The position numbers and the translations under genes were made by a program. DNA of 64,000 nucleotides from an uncultured Bacteroidales bacterium (GTDB lineage Bacteria > Bacteroidota > Bacteroidia > Bacteroidales > Paludibacteraceae), in NCBI GenBank assembly GCA_902765485.1, contig CACWZZ010000005.1, positions 62,001 to 126,000 of the forward strand, written 5' to 3'. Below are positions 25,457 through 34,509 of the stretch, one piece after another; positions within the stretch are counted from its first letter, which is position 1; each line of letters opens with the position of its first letter. Below the pieces are notes generated by a model that made no database searches, was not told where the DNA came from, and saw nothing but the letters and a program-made list of their open reading frames with translations.

Positions 25457-26842
25457 ATGGAAATTCAACTATTAAATAAGCGCAGAGAGACGTCAAACGT
25501 CCAAGTCGGCAACATTTTTATCGGGTCCGACTACCCTATTCGTATTCAGACGATGGCGAACACTTCGACCAACGATATTGACGGTTCCGTGGAGCAAGCG
25601 AGACGTTGTATTGAAGCCGGAGCAGAGTTGCTGCGATTCACCACGCAAGGCCTGCGCGAAGTGGAGTCTCTCAAAGAGATTCACGCGCAAGTGCTGACGG
25701 CTGTTCCGCTGGTGGCGGATGTACATTTTAATTCCGAAGTGGCAGACGCCGCAGCGGAGGTGGTAGAGGCTGTACGGGTTAATCCGGGCAATTACAGTAA
25801 GGATCCGACCAAATTGGAGGAGCGTTTTGTTCACCTGCTGCAGATATGCAAGGCGCACGGAACGGCTATCCGTATCGGGGTCAATCATGGTTCATTGAGC
25901 GAACGGATGATGGACCAGTACGGCGACACGCCGCGAGGAATGGTGGAGAGCGTCATGGAGTTCCTGCGGATTGCTATGCGCGAAGCATTCCATGAGATTG
26001 TCATTTCCGTCAAGGCATCCAACACACGCGTCATGGTGGAGACCGTGCGGTTACTGGTGAAGCAGATGGACAAAGAAGGAATGGCTTTTCCGCTGCATCT
26101 GGGCGTGACGGAAGCCGGCGAAGGCGAAGACGGACGTATAAAATCGGCTGTGGGAATCGGTGCGCTGCTGGCTGACGGCATCGGTGACACGATTCGCGTG
26201 AGCCTCAGCGAAGCGCCGGAAAACGAGATACCTGTAGCGCGCCAGTTAGTAGATTATTTCGCGGATGAAGAGTCGGTGCGCTACGATGGTTCGGTGCGAG
26301 CGGAAGTGCTGGATAATATCGGCGGTTATGCCGAGGTGCGCTATTCGTCGATGGAGGAAGACTGGGAGCTCTTCTGCCTGCAAGCCGCAGCGGAATGCGG
26401 ACGGTTGCTGTGGGATTACAACGCGCAGGAGCTGACGCTCGTCAATCCGCATTTCTCCGAGAGCCGACTCAATTTCCTGAGCAAGGACATCTTGCAAGCC
26501 GCGCGCGTGCGTATATATAAAACGGAGTATATCTCCTGCCCGGGCTGCGGGCGAACGATGTTTGACCTGCAAAAGACGGTTGCGGAAGTTAAAGAAGCTG
26601 TCAGCCATCAGCCATCAGCAGTCAGTCAAGGTCTGAAGATCGCTGTGATGGGCTGTATTGTGAACGGACCGGGTGAGATGGCGGACGCCGATTACGGTTA
26701 TGTGGGCGCAGGTCGTGACCGTGTGAGTCTCTACCGCGGCAAAGAGTGTGTGCTGAAGAATATCCCGCAGGAAGAAGCGGTGGAGCAGTTGTTGAAGTTG
26801 ATTGCATCTGACCGAGGCACATCTCTCTCCACCGACCGATGA
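25457..26842 (+). CDS. ispG: 4-hydroxy-3-methylbut-2-enyl-diphosphate synthase, with shortened insert domain
   Basis: This iron-sulfur enzyme of the MEP isoprenoid pathway makes HMBPP from MEcPP. The TIM barrel (TMANTSTNDIDGSVEQ, RVNPGNY, LGVTEAGEGEDGRIKSA, GIGDTIRVSLSEAP) and the [4Fe-4S] domain (ISCPGCGRT and VMGCIVNGPGEMADADYGYVG) are complete. Bacteroidota usually have the three-domain form of 600 residues or more. Here the middle A* domain is only about 90 residues and the total is 461. A heptamer repeat array (26599-26630) encodes VSHQPSAVSQG just before the second cysteine motif. The last residues and the stop codon lie in a GACCGA array. Confidence 0.93.
   Translation: MEIQLLNKRRETSNVQVGNIFIGSDYPIRIQTMANTSTNDIDGSVEQARRCIEAGAELLRFTTQGLREVESLKEIHAQVLTAVPLVADVHFNSEVADAAAEVVEAVRVNPGNYSKDPTKLEERFVHLLQICKAHGTAIRIGVNHGSLSERMMDQYGDTPRGMVESVMEFLRIAMREAFHEIVISVKASNTRVMVETVRLLVKQMDKEGMAFPLHLGVTEAGEGEDGRIKSAVGIGALLADGIGDTIRVSLSEAPENEIPVARQLVDYFADEESVRYDGSVRAEVLDNIGGYAEVRYSSMEEDWELFCLQAAAECGRLLWDYNAQELTLVNPHFSESRLNFLSKDILQAARVRIYKTEYISCPGCGRTMFDLQKTVAEVKEAVSHQPSAVSQGLKIAVMGCIVNGPGEMADADYGYVGAGRDRVSLYRGKECVLKNIPQEEAVEQLLKLIASDRGTSLSTDR
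26599..26630 (+). repeat. Heptamer CAGCCAT array inside ispG
   Basis: Units CAGCCAT, CAGCCAT, CAGCAGT, CAGTCAA with a period of 7 bases are translated in frame. The same family occurs at 29134, 30043, 30277, 32971 and 54121. Confidence 0.8.
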
Positions 26843-26885
26843 CCGACCGATGACCGACTCACAACCGAGCCAAGACCGAGACAAG
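26829..26885 (+). repeat. GACCGA array spanning the ispG stop codon
   Basis: Repeats of ACCGACCGATG (period 11) include the TGA stop of ispG at 26840-26842 and continue downstream as ACCGAG units. Compare 12318-12364. Confidence 0.75.
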
Positions 26886-27313
26886 AAAAATGGTATAGCA
26901 CAGGAAGAAGTATACACTGCAAGGACAAGAGGTCAAGTAAAGTGACTAGGTGACGATGTACGATGTACAAAGTGAGCAGGCAGGCACAGATTGAATTGCC
27001 CGCCTGTTTGCATTATAGGCGAATCTAATAATCGGGCACATTAGGCGGAGGGGGTTAGGTACTCCACTATTGTTCTGATTGTACTTTTCTTAGGACGTTG
27101 TCGGGACATGATCCCGTGATGGTCATGTTCTAATCTGTATATTCGTACGGAAAACGATTATTACCAAATAGTAGAAAAGTAGCAGAAAATCGCCCTTTCT
27201 CTTGCATATATCAAAAAAAAGCAGTAAATTTGCAGGCAAATTTGGTTTGAAGCACATGCAACACCCGAATTTATATATCATCGTTAAATCGTTAAAATAA
27301 AAATACTAATCTT
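26843..27313. other. Gene-free spacer: repeats, hairpin and promoter
   Basis: No gene is seen in 471 bases. It holds the tail of the GACCGA array, AAGTGACTAGGTGACGATGTACGATGTAC-like repeats (26935-26970), a hairpin with arms near 26977-26986 and 26997-27006 that may terminate ispG, a CTAATAATCGG motif (27016-27027) and the pfp promoter. Confidence 0.6.
27202..27232 (+). promoter_or_regulatory. Promoter of the pyrophosphate-dependent PFK gene
   Basis: TTG (27202-27204), spacer ending TCAAAAAAAAGCAG, and TAAATTTG (27225-27232). Confidence 0.8.
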
Positions 27314-28966
27314 ATGCAAAAAAGTCCATTACAAATTGCGCGTCAGAGCTATCAGCCGAAAATGCCGGTAGCATTGCAGGGCGCGGTACGCCTGGTAGAA
27401 GGCGAGAAGACACAGTCCGTAGCAGACCAAGAAGAGATCAAAAAACTCTTCCCGAACACGTACGGTATGCCGGTCATTACGTTTGAGCCAGCAGAAGGTC
27501 AACCTCAACATTCAGAGCCGTTCAATGTGGGTGTTATCCTCTCGGGCGGTCAAGCTCCCGGTGGTCACAACGTCATCAGCGGTCTGTACGACGGTCTGAA
27601 GGCTCTCAATCCGAACAACAAACTGTATGGTTTCCTCGGTGGTCCTTCGGGTCTGATTGACGGCAAGTATCAAGAGTTGACAGGCGAAATCATCGACGAA
27701 TACCGCAACACCGGCGGCTTCGACATCATCGGTTCCGGTCGTACCAAACTGGAAGAGACTTGGCAGTTCGACAATGGTATCGAGATCTGCAAACAATTGG
27801 GAATCAAGGCAGTAGTGATCATCGGTGGTGATGATTCGAACACCAACGCTTGCGTTTTGGCAGAGTATTATCTGCAAAAGAAATGCGGTATTCAGGTGAT
27901 CGGTTGCCCGAAGACCATTGACGGTGACCTAAAGAACGAGATGATTGAGACTTCGTTCGGTTTCGACACCGCTTGTAAGGTTTATAGCGAGTTGATCGGT
28001 AACATTCAGCGCGACGCGAACAGCGCGAAGAAATACTGGCACTTCATCCGTCTGATGGGTCGTAGCGCCAGCCATATTGCGCTGGAGTGCGCTCTCCAGA
28101 GCCAGCCGAATATCTGCCTGATTTCCGAAGAGGTAGAGGCAAAAAACATGACCCTGAACGACATCGTAGAGGACATCGTGAAGGTGATCGTAGCCCGTGC
28201 CAATGCAGGTCTCAACTTCGGTACTATCCTCATTCCGGAAGGACTGATTGAGTTCATCCCGGCGATGCGTGTGCTGATTCAGGAGCTGAACGACCTGTTG
28301 GCAAGCAACGAGGAGTTCGCTTCGCTGGAAGGCGACGACGCAAAGCGCGAGTACGTGAAATCCATGCTGACTCCGGCTTCGTGCGAGCTGTACCGCTCTC
28401 TGCCGAAAGGTATAGCACGTCAGCTGACGCTCGACCGCGACCCGCACGGAAACGTGATGGTGAGCCAGATCGAGACCGAGAAACTGCTGATTGAGATGGT
28501 TCAGAAGCGTCTGGCAGTGCTCAAAGCCAACGGCGAGTACAAAGGTAAGTTCTCTGCGCTGAACCACTTCTTCGGTTACGAAGGTCGTTGCGCTATCCCG
28601 TCGAACTTCGATGCAGACTACTGCTATTCGATCGGTGTGAACGCAACTCATCTGATCGCTGCCGGCAAGACGGGTTACATGTCGCTGGTTCGCAATCTGA
28701 CCAAACCGGCTGCTGAGTGGATCGCCGGCGGTGTGCCTATCACGATGATGATGAACATGGAGAAGCGTAACGGTAAGATGAAACCGGTTATCCAGAAAGC
28801 TCTGGTGGACCTCAACGGCAAACCGTTCCAGTATCTGGTGGCTCACCGCGAGGACTGGGCAGATCCCGAGACCAGCTACATCTACCCGGGTCCGATCCAG
28901 TACTACGGTCCGACCGAGGTTTGCGACCAGCCGACAAGAACATTGTTGCTGGAGAGAGGAAAATAA
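27314..28966 (+). CDS. pfp: Pyrophosphate--fructose 6-phosphate 1-phosphotransferase
   Basis: This reversible glycolytic enzyme uses pyrophosphate in place of ATP. At 550 residues it belongs to the long plant/bacterial type. The motifs that separate it from the ATP enzyme at 2193 are GGDDSNTNA (Asp where ATP enzymes have Gly) and [10 protein letters not shown] (Lys where they have Gly). [15 protein letters not shown] is the N-terminal phosphate loop, and [19 protein letters not shown] closes the active site. It has its own promoter and an 80-base leader. A reversible PPi enzyme beside an ATP enzyme is common in Bacteroidales. Confidence 0.95.
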   Translation: MQKSPLQIARQSYQPKMPVALQGAVRLVEGEKTQSVADQEEIKKLFPNTYGMPVITFEPAEGQPQHSEPFNVGVILSGGQAPGGHNVISGLYDGLKALNPNNKLYGFLGGPSGLIDGKYQELTGEIIDEYRNTGGFDIIGSGRTKLEETWQFDNGIEICKQLGIKAVVIIGGDDSNTNACVLAEYYLQKKCGIQVIGCPKTIDGDLKNEMIETSFGFDTACKVYSELIGNIQRDANSAKKYWHFIRLMGRSASHIALECALQSQPNICLISEEVEAKNMTLNDIVEDIVKVIVARANAGLNFGTILIPEGLIEFIPAMRVLIQELNDLLASNEEFASLEGDDAKREYVKSMLTPASCELYRSLPKGIARQLTLDRDPHGNVMVSQIETEKLLIEMVQKRLAVLKANGEYKGKFSALNHFFGYEGRCAIPSNFDADYCYSIGVNATHLIAAGKTGYMSLVRNLTKPAAEWIAGGVPITMMMNMEKRNGKMKPVIQKALVDLNGKPFQYLVAHREDWADPETSYIYPGPIQYYGPTEVCDQPTRTLLLERGK

Positions 28967-28970
28967 ATTT

Positions 28971-29004
28971 AAGTGACCAAGTGACCAAGTACCAAGTACA
29001 AAGG
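28971..29004 (+). repeat. GACCAAGT repeat at the start of the 28981 gene
   Basis: Units AGTGACCA, AGTGACCA, AGTACCA and AGTACAA lie 5 bases after the pfp stop and include the most likely GTG start codon of the next gene. Confidence 0.65.
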
Positions 29005-29601
29005 AGTGTTTTGGGGCTACTCCTAATGGTAATCAGCATGACCCTGTCCGCACAAGATTTTTCTGCGGACAGGGGCTTGTTTGAAGCCTATCAGCGCGAG
29101 GACATGAGCGTGTGGGAGGAGTATCTGGGAAACCGTCAGCCGTCAGCCGTCAGCCATCAGATGTTGATTTACGAGTACGGATATTGCGGATATATCGTGG
29201 CGGAGGCAAAGAAAGAGGGCAAGGAAGCATTGCTGCCGAAAGCCAAGCGGTACGTGCAACAATTCCGTAGCGACGTAGAAGCAGCGAAAGGATCCTTACC
29301 GGCAGGACATTACGAGATGTATATGTCAGCCGTCATGGTCTATGAAATGCGGCTTCATATTGCCATTCGCCCTATCAAAGCAATGTCGCTGGCGAAAGAG
29401 GCAACCAAATTAGCACCCAAAGATCCGCTGGTATTGGCGTATTACGGCACGTCGCTCTATTACGCTCCGGCTCCCTTTGGGAGTAAGAAAGAAGCGTTGC
29501 AGTATTTCAAGCAAGCCAAAGAGCTGTTCCAAGGTCCGCAATGGGAGTATTGCTGGGTGCGCAAGGCAACGGAGATGTATATTAGGGGAATGGAGAAGTG
29601 A
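28981..29601 (+). CDS. Exported TPR-like protein of unknown function
   Basis: The protein has a signal peptide (RSVLGLLLMVISMTLSA, cleavage near AQ-DF) and then helical repeats (YVQQFRSDVEAAKG, AMSLAKEATKLAPKDPLVLAYYG, KKEALQYFKQAKELFQG) of TPR kind. ATG codons at 29026 and 29038 lie inside the hydrophobic core and would leave too short a signal. GTG 28981 gives VTKYQVQR before the core and is preferred, which means the repeat array supplies the start and the basic N-region. A heptamer repeat (29134-29160) encodes RQPSAVSHQ. The thioesterase gene overlaps or abuts the stop. Confidence 0.65.
   Translation: MTKYQVQRSVLGLLLMVISMTLSAQDFSADRGLFEAYQREDMSVWEEYLGNRQPSAVSHQMLIYEYGYCGYIVAEAKKEGKEALLPKAKRYVQQFRSDVEAAKGSLPAGHYEMYMSAVMVYEMRLHIAIRPIKAMSLAKEATKLAPKDPLVLAYYGTSLYYAPAPFGSKKEALQYFKQAKELFQGPQWEYCWVRKATEMYIRGMEK
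29134..29160 (+). repeat. Heptamer CAGCCGT array in the 28981 gene
   Basis: Units CGTCAGC, CGTCAGC, CGTCAGC, CATCAG (period 7), translated in frame. Confidence 0.8.
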
Positions 29602-29603
29602 GA

Positions 29604-30443
29604 ATGAATTATACTCATAAATATTCGATTACGGCGGCGGATATGGACACACGGTATCGGATGACGCCAAACGCTGCGCTGCTGTATTATCAGGATTGCT
29701 GGGCTCGGTTCATGGCGTGTTTGCACCTTGCCGCATTTGATATGGTGAAGGTGAACCGGATGTGGGTGATCACTGAGTTCAACGCTTTTTTCGAAGAAGA
29801 GACCGCGTTGTGGTCGGAGGAGATAGAGGTGGAAGTGTGGAACAGCGAGTTATCGGCTTTGCGGCTGTATGCGGAGTTCCGTTTCCGCCGTCCGGACGGG
29901 AAAGAGGTAGCGCACGGCTATGGCTGCTGGACGCTGCTGGACACCGAAGCACACCGTTTAGCACCGCTGACTCCTTTTGCGGAGCAGATTCCGGTGGTAG
30001 CCGAAATGACGACGGAGAGCCATAAGAAGATGCGGTTTGCTAAGCCGTCAGAAATCAGCCATCAGCCGTCAGAGGGCAGCCTTCAGATACCGGAGATCAA
30101 GCATCGAGTGAATCCGATCAATTTGGATTTCAACGGTCATGTAAACAATCGGACCTATCTGTCGATTGCGATGCAGCAGGCAGACGAGGCTTTTCTGGAT
30201 GCGCACGCCATCCGTCGGATTGCGATTCATTGGCTGCGGGAGACGTTCCTCGGCGACACGCTGACGTGCCAATATAAGCCGTCAGAAGTCAGCCATCAGC
30301 CGTCGAAGAGCAGCAATCAACAGGCATTGGGAGTGCTTGCTAATCTGACGCGCGAAGACGGAGAGTTATCTGCGCAGATCTATACGGAGTGGGCGCCTCG
30401 CACGATAGCGACGGACATTGCTGCACAAGCTCCCAGAGATTGA
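29604..30443 (+). CDS. Acyl-ACP thioesterase
   Basis: This double-hotdog enzyme releases fatty acids from acyl carrier protein. The N-terminal hotdog starts YSITAADMDTRYRMTPNAALLYYQ and has MWVITEFNAFFEE. The second hotdog contains NPINLDFNGHVNNRTYL, with the Asp and Asn-x-x-Tyr pattern of the family's active site. ATG 29604 is taken as the start; GTG 29598 is possible and would overlap the upstream stop. Two heptamer repeat arrays are translated in frame: one in the inter-domain linker (KPSEISHQPSEGSLQ) and one in the second domain (KPSEVSHQPSKSSNQ). These extend loops without touching the active site. Confidence 0.88.
   Translation: MNYTHKYSITAADMDTRYRMTPNAALLYYQDCWARFMACLHLAAFDMVKVNRMWVITEFNAFFEEETALWSEEIEVEVWNSELSALRLYAEFRFRRPDGKEVAHGYGCWTLLDTEAHRLAPLTPFAEQIPVVAEMTTESHKKMRFAKPSEISHQPSEGSLQIPEIKHRVNPINLDFNGHVNNRTYLSIAMQQADEAFLDAHAIRRIAIHWLRETFLGDTLTCQYKPSEVSHQPSKSSNQQALGVLANLTREDGELSAQIYTEWAPRTIATDIAAQAPRD
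30043..30086 (+). repeat. Heptamer array 1 inside the thioesterase gene
   Basis: Degenerate AGCCGTCAGAAATCAGCCATCAG-type units, period 7, in the linker between the two hotdog domains. Confidence 0.75.
30277..30319 (+). repeat. Heptamer array 2 inside the thioesterase gene
   Basis: A second copy with very similar units (AGCCGTCAGAAGTCAGCC) 234 bases downstream, again in frame. Confidence 0.75.
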
Positions 30444-30528
30444 TTTTCCGAGTGGCAGAAAGAAGACGTTTATCTGCCAAAATGGCAGTTATTGGTTCGG
30501 GGGTATATTGTTTGTAGTTAAGAGGATG

Positions 30529-30575
30529 GCTAGTTGACTAGACGACTATATGACTAGCGGACTAGGGCACTAGGG
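30529..30575 (+). repeat. 8-base CTAG repeat array upstream of clpB
   Basis: Units CTAGTTGA, CTAGACGA, CTATATGA, CTAGCGGA, CTAGGGCA, CTAGGG. A 9-base version of the same theme lies at 47564-47617. Confidence 0.8.
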
Positions 30576-30608
30576 AAACAGAAATTATTAACTAAACAAT
30601 ATACAACT

Positions 30609-32669
30609 ATGAACGGAAACAGTAACAACAACGAGAACTTGAAGAAGTTCGCAATCAACCTCTGCGAGCGGGCTCGTGAAGGTAAACTGGATCCCGTGAT
30701 CGGGCGGGACGAAGAGATACGGCGGGTATTACAGATACTGAGCCGCAGAACGAAAAACAACCCTATTCTGATAGGCGAACCGGGCGTGGGTAAGACCGCT
30801 ATCGCGGAAGGACTAGCGCAGCGTATCATGCGCGGGGACGTGCCGGAGAACCTGAAGAAGAAAGAGATTTACAGCCTGGATATGGGTGCGCTCATCGCAG
30901 GCGCGAAATATCAAGGTGAGTTTGAGGAACGACTGAAAGGCGTGGTGAACGAAGTGGTCAATGCGGCAGGCGAGATCATCCTGTTCATCGATGAGATCCA
31001 CACACTGGTCGGAGCCGGTAAGAGCAGCGGCGCAATGGACGCAGCGAACATCTTGAAACCGGCTTTGGCGCGAGGTGATCTGCGTGCCATCGGTGCTACG
31101 ACGCTGGATGAATACCAGAAGTATTTTGAGACGGACAAAGCGCTGGAGAGACGATTCCAGAAAGTGATGGTGGACGAGCCGGACGAGGCTGCAACGATCT
31201 CTATTCTGCGAGGACTGAAAGAGCGGTATGAGACCCACCACAAGGTGCGTATCAAAGACGACGCGATCATTGCGGCGGTAACGCTGAGCGCACGGTATAT
31301 AACAGATCGTTTCCTGCCGGACAAAGCGATCGACCTGGTGGACGAAGCAGCTGCCAAACTGCGGCTGGAGGTCGATTCGAAGCCGGAAGAGATTGATTCG
31401 CTGGACAGACAGATCAAGCAGCTGGAGATCGAGCGCGAGGCTGTGCGGAGAGATAAAGACGAAGCAAAGTTGTCTGCGATCGAGAAACAACTCCAAGAGT
31501 TGAAGAAACAAAGCGAGGAACTGAATGCGCGGTGGAACAAAGAGAAAGGTTATGTCGCTACTATCCAGAACGAGAAAGCGCGTATCGAGACGCTGAAACA
31601 TGAAGCGGAAGTAGCCGAACGCGAAGGCGATTACGGCAAAGTGGCAGAGATCCGTTACAGCCAGATTCCTGCGGCGGAGGCGAACATCAAAACCGCACAG
31701 GAAGCACTGCACGCCATCAGCGACGAGACGCTGATCAAGGAGGAAGTGGACGAAGACGATATTGCCGAAGTAGTAGCTCGTTGGACCGGTATCCCTGTTG
31801 CCAAGATGATGCAAAGCGAACGCGACAAGTTGCTCCATCTGGAGGAAGAATTGCACCGCCGCGTGATCGGACAGGACGAGGCGATAAAGGCTGTGAGCGA
31901 CGCGATCCGCAGAAGCCGTGCAGGACTGCAAGATCCGAAACGACCGATCGGCAGTTTCATCTTCCTCGGTACAACGGGCGTCGGAAAGACCGAGTTAGCC
32001 AAAGCGCTGGCAGACTACCTCTTCGACGACGAGAATATGATGACGCGTATCGATATGAGTGAGTATCAGGAGAAATTCTCCGCGACACGACTCATCGGAG
32101 CCCCTCCGGGATACGTGGGTTACGACGAAGGCGGTCAGTTGACGGAAGCCATCCGACGCAAACCATACTCCGTCGTGCTGTTCGACGAGATAGAGAAAGC
32201 GCATCCGGATGTGTTCAACGTACTGCTGCAAGTGCTGGACGATGGACGACTGACGGATAACAAAGGCCGGGTGGTCAACTTCAAGAACACGCTGATCATC
32301 ATGACCTCCAACCTGACGGAAGAGCAGTTGCGGGCGAATGTCCGTCCTGAATTCATCAACCGTATCGACGAGATCATCCATTTCAGCGAGTTGAGCGAAG
32401 AGGATATCCGTGCGGTAGTTGGATTGCAAGTCAGCCGGATCCACGAGATGCTGGCGGCACAAGGTATCGACCTGCGCGTGACAGACGATGCGATACGCTA
32501 TATAGCGAAAGAAGGTTACGATCCGCAGTTCGGTGCGCGTCCTGTGAAACGGGCATTGCAGCGGCTGGTTTTGAACGAGCTGAGCAAATCGATCATCGCC
32601 GGAAAAGTGGATCAAAAGAGACCCGTAATCGTCGAACTGCAAGACGGCGAGTTACGATTTAGAAACTAA
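30609..32669 (+). CDS. clpB: ClpB disaggregase lacking the N-terminal domain
   Basis: This AAA+ chaperone dissolves protein aggregates with DnaK. At 686 residues it has two AAA+ modules: Walker A GEPGVGKT (56-63) with Walker [10 protein letters not shown], and GTTGVGKTE with [15 protein letters not shown] coiled-coil M domain lies between them (about 255-355, rich in Glu/Lys/Gln), which identifies ClpB rather than ClpC. The substrate-binding N domain of about 150 residues is absent: the D1 motif [13 protein letters not shown] begins at residue 27. About 20-25 residues normally found between MTSN and RPEF(I/L)NRIDE are also reduced to [10 protein letters not shown]. No heat-shock promoter is evident. 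Confidence 0.93.
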   Translation: MNGNSNNNENLKKFAINLCERAREGKLDPVIGRDEEIRRVLQILSRRTKNNPILIGEPGVGKTAIAEGLAQRIMRGDVPENLKKKEIYSLDMGALIAGAKYQGEFEERLKGVVNEVVNAAGEIILFIDEIHTLVGAGKSSGAMDAANILKPALARGDLRAIGATTLDEYQKYFETDKALERRFQKVMVDEPDEAATISILRGLKERYETHHKVRIKDDAIIAAVTLSARYITDRFLPDKAIDLVDEAAAKLRLEVDSKPEEIDSLDRQIKQLEIEREAVRRDKDEAKLSAIEKQLQELKKQSEELNARWNKEKGYVATIQNEKARIETLKHEAEVAEREGDYGKVAEIRYSQIPAAEANIKTAQEALHAISDETLIKEEVDEDDIAEVVARWTGIPVAKMMQSERDKLLHLEEELHRRVIGQDEAIKAVSDAIRRSRAGLQDPKRPIGSFIFLGTTGVGKTELAKALADYLFDDENMMTRIDMSEYQEKFSATRLIGAPPGYVGYDEGGQLTEAIRRKPYSVVLFDEIEKAHPDVFNVLLQVLDDGRLTDNKGRVVNFKNTLIIMTSNLTEEQLRANVRPEFINRIDEIIHFSELSEEDIRAVVGLQVSRIHEMLAAQGIDLRVTDDAIRYIAKEGYDPQFGARPVKRALQRLVLNELSKSIIAGKVDQKRPVIVELQDGELRFRN

Positions 32670-33649
32670 TGAATAAAAAAAGCGGCTTATTTATAGGTCT
32701 GACAGTACTATTAGCCGGGCTGTTTTGCCTGGACGTATGTAGCGGTAGCATGTGGTTATCGCCATGGGGGGATTTGAACCCGATGGAGCAGAATATACTA
32801 CATGCTATTCGCTTGCCTAAAGCTATTACGGCAGTTCTGGCAGGCGCTTCGCTATCGGTAGCGGGACTTATTATGCAGACGCTTTTCCGCAACCCTTTGG
32901 CGGGTCCATACACACTGGGTGTCTCGTCCGGCGCGAGCTTGGGAGTGGCATTGCTGACGATGCTGTCGGCGGTCAGTTATCAGCTGTCAGCCTTCAGTTT
33001 TCAGCCGTCCGCTTTCGGCATACCGATTGCAGCATGTATCGGCGCAACGATGGTGTTGCTGCTGGTGCTCGGCGTGAGCCGGAGAGTAACCAGCAACGTC
33101 AGTCTGCTGATTGTCGGAATGATGTTCGGCTCGATAGCCGGTGCGTTGGTGAGTCTGCTGCAGAACTTCGCTAATCCGGACGCGCTGAAGTTATTCATCG
33201 TCTGGACTCTGGGTTCGCTCAGCAGCGTCGGATGGAACGACATGCAGCTGATGATCCCTATTCTACTCCTCGGCGCGGGCTTTGTGCTGCTGTCGCTGAA
33301 GCCGCTGAACGGATTGATGCTGGGCGAGGACTACGCGCGCGGAATCGGTATCAACGTATCGCGTACGCGACTTTTTATTGTATTAGCGACCGGTTTATTA
33401 GCAGGCGGAGTGACCGCTTTCTGCGGTCCGATTGCATTCATCGGTGTCGCCGTTCCTCATATCGCGCGAGGGATTTTCAGGACGACCAACCACCGCATAA
33501 CGATTCCTGCGGCAGCCCTGATAGGCGGATGTCTGCTGCTGGTATGTGATGTGCTGTGTTCGCTGGCGATTTACCCGCTGCCTATCTCCACCGTGAGTGC
33601 TCTGTTTGGCGCGCCGGTGATTATTTGGATTATTTTAAAAAAGCATTGA
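32669..33649 (+). CDS. FecCD family ABC transporter permease
   Basis: This inner-membrane permease is of the iron-siderophore/cobalamin type. The start overlaps the clpB stop by one base. The 326-residue protein has about 8-10 membrane helices and the family motifs IRLPKAITAVLAGASLSVAG, QTLFRNPLAGPYTLGVSSGA and, near the end, FIGVAVPHIARGIF. A heptamer repeat array (32971-33013) encodes AVSYQLSAFSFQPSAF between two membrane helices. No ATPase or binding-protein gene is adjacent, so its partners must be encoded elsewhere and the substrate is unknown. Confidence 0.9.
   Translation: MNKKSGLFIGLTVLLAGLFCLDVCSGSMWLSPWGDLNPMEQNILHAIRLPKAITAVLAGASLSVAGLIMQTLFRNPLAGPYTLGVSSGASLGVALLTMLSAVSYQLSAFSFQPSAFGIPIAACIGATMVLLLVLGVSRRVTSNVSLLIVGMMFGSIAGALVSLLQNFANPDALKLFIVWTLGSLSSVGWNDMQLMIPILLLGAGFVLLSLKPLNGLMLGEDYARGIGINVSRTRLFIVLATGLLAGGVTAFCGPIAFIGVAVPHIARGIFRTTNHRITIPAAALIGGCLLLVCDVLCSLAIYPLPISTVSALFGAPVIIWIILKKH
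32971..33013 (+). repeat. Heptamer array inside the FecCD permease gene
   Basis: Units GTCAGTTATCAG, CTGTCAG, CCTTCAG, TTTTCAG, CCGTCCG, period 7, in frame between membrane helices. Confidence 0.75.
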
Positions 33650-33652
33650 TAT

Positions 33653-34468
33653 ATGTCAGTACATGTACAGAACAGCCGAATGACGACGGCTAAATTGCGT
33701 CAAATGAAGCAGAACGGCGAGAAGATCGCGATGCTGACGAGTTACGATTTCACGTTAGCCTCTCTGGTGGACGAAGCGGGGATAGACGTGCTTCTGGTGG
33801 GAGACAGCGCAAGCAATGTGGTATGCGGCAATATGTACACGCTGCCGATCACCGTGGATGAGATGATTTTTCTGACGAAAGGTGTTGTCCGCGCGGCGCA
33901 ACACGCGCTGGTGGTATGCGACATGCCGTTCGGCAGTTATCAGGTGAACGCCAACGAAGCGGTGCGCAATGCGATCAAGATTCTCAAGGAGAGCGGATGC
34001 GACGCCGTGAAATTAGAGGGCGGCGAAGAGATTATTGACGCTATCCGTCGCATGGTACAAGCCGGCGTGCCGGTAATGGGTCATCTGGGTCTGACTCCGC
34101 AGAGCGTGAACCAGTTCGGCGGTTATGGTCTGCGTGCCAAGGAGGAGAAAGAGGCAGAGAAATTGATCCACGACGCCAAAATGCTGGACGAAGCAGGTTG
34201 TTTCTCCATCGTATTGGAAAAAATCCCTGCTGCATTGGCAGAGAAAGTGACGAAAACTGTTTCCTGTCCGGTCATCGGTATCGGAGCCGGTAACGGAACA
34301 GACGGTCAAGTGCTGGTATTGCACGACATGTTAGGCCTGAACCAAGGCTTCAAGCCCAAGTTCCTGCGTCATTTCGCCAAACTGGCAGAAGACGTGAAAA
34401 GCGCCGTGGGAGAATATGTCAGCGCGGTGAAGGACAGCAGTTTCCCCTCGGCAGAGGAGAGTTACTAA
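33653..34468 (+). CDS. panB: 3-methyl-2-oxobutanoate hydroxymethyltransferase
   Basis: This is the first committed enzyme of pantothenate synthesis; it adds a hydroxymethyl group from methylene-tetrahydrofolate to alpha-ketoisovalerate. At 271 residues it is full length. Motifs are MLTSYDFTLASLVDEAGID, LLVGDSASNVV, VKLEGGEE, VMGHLGLTPQSVNQFGGY and IGIGAGNGTDGQVLVLHDML. It begins 3 bases after the permease stop and is followed by a perfect palindromic terminator. No other pan gene is in the window. Confidence 0.96.
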   Translation: MSVHVQNSRMTTAKLRQMKQNGEKIAMLTSYDFTLASLVDEAGIDVLLVGDSASNVVCGNMYTLPITVDEMIFLTKGVVRAAQHALVVCDMPFGSYQVNANEAVRNAIKILKESGCDAVKLEGGEEIIDAIRRMVQAGVPVMGHLGLTPQSVNQFGGYGLRAKEEKEAEKLIHDAKMLDEAGCFSIVLEKIPAALAEKVTKTVSCPVIGIGAGNGTDGQVLVLHDMLGLNQGFKPKFLRHFAKLAEDVKSAVGEYVSAVKDSSFPSAEESY

Positions 34469-34494
34469 AAAAAGAGGCGCGCGCCTCTTTTTTT
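34467..34494. terminator. Perfect palindromic bidirectional terminator
   Basis: Fourteen bases (seven As, GAGGCGC) are followed directly by their complement. It serves panB on the plus strand and the membrane protein gene on the minus strand. Confidence 0.92.
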
Positions 34495-34509
34495 ATGCAG
34501 CTCAATGTC

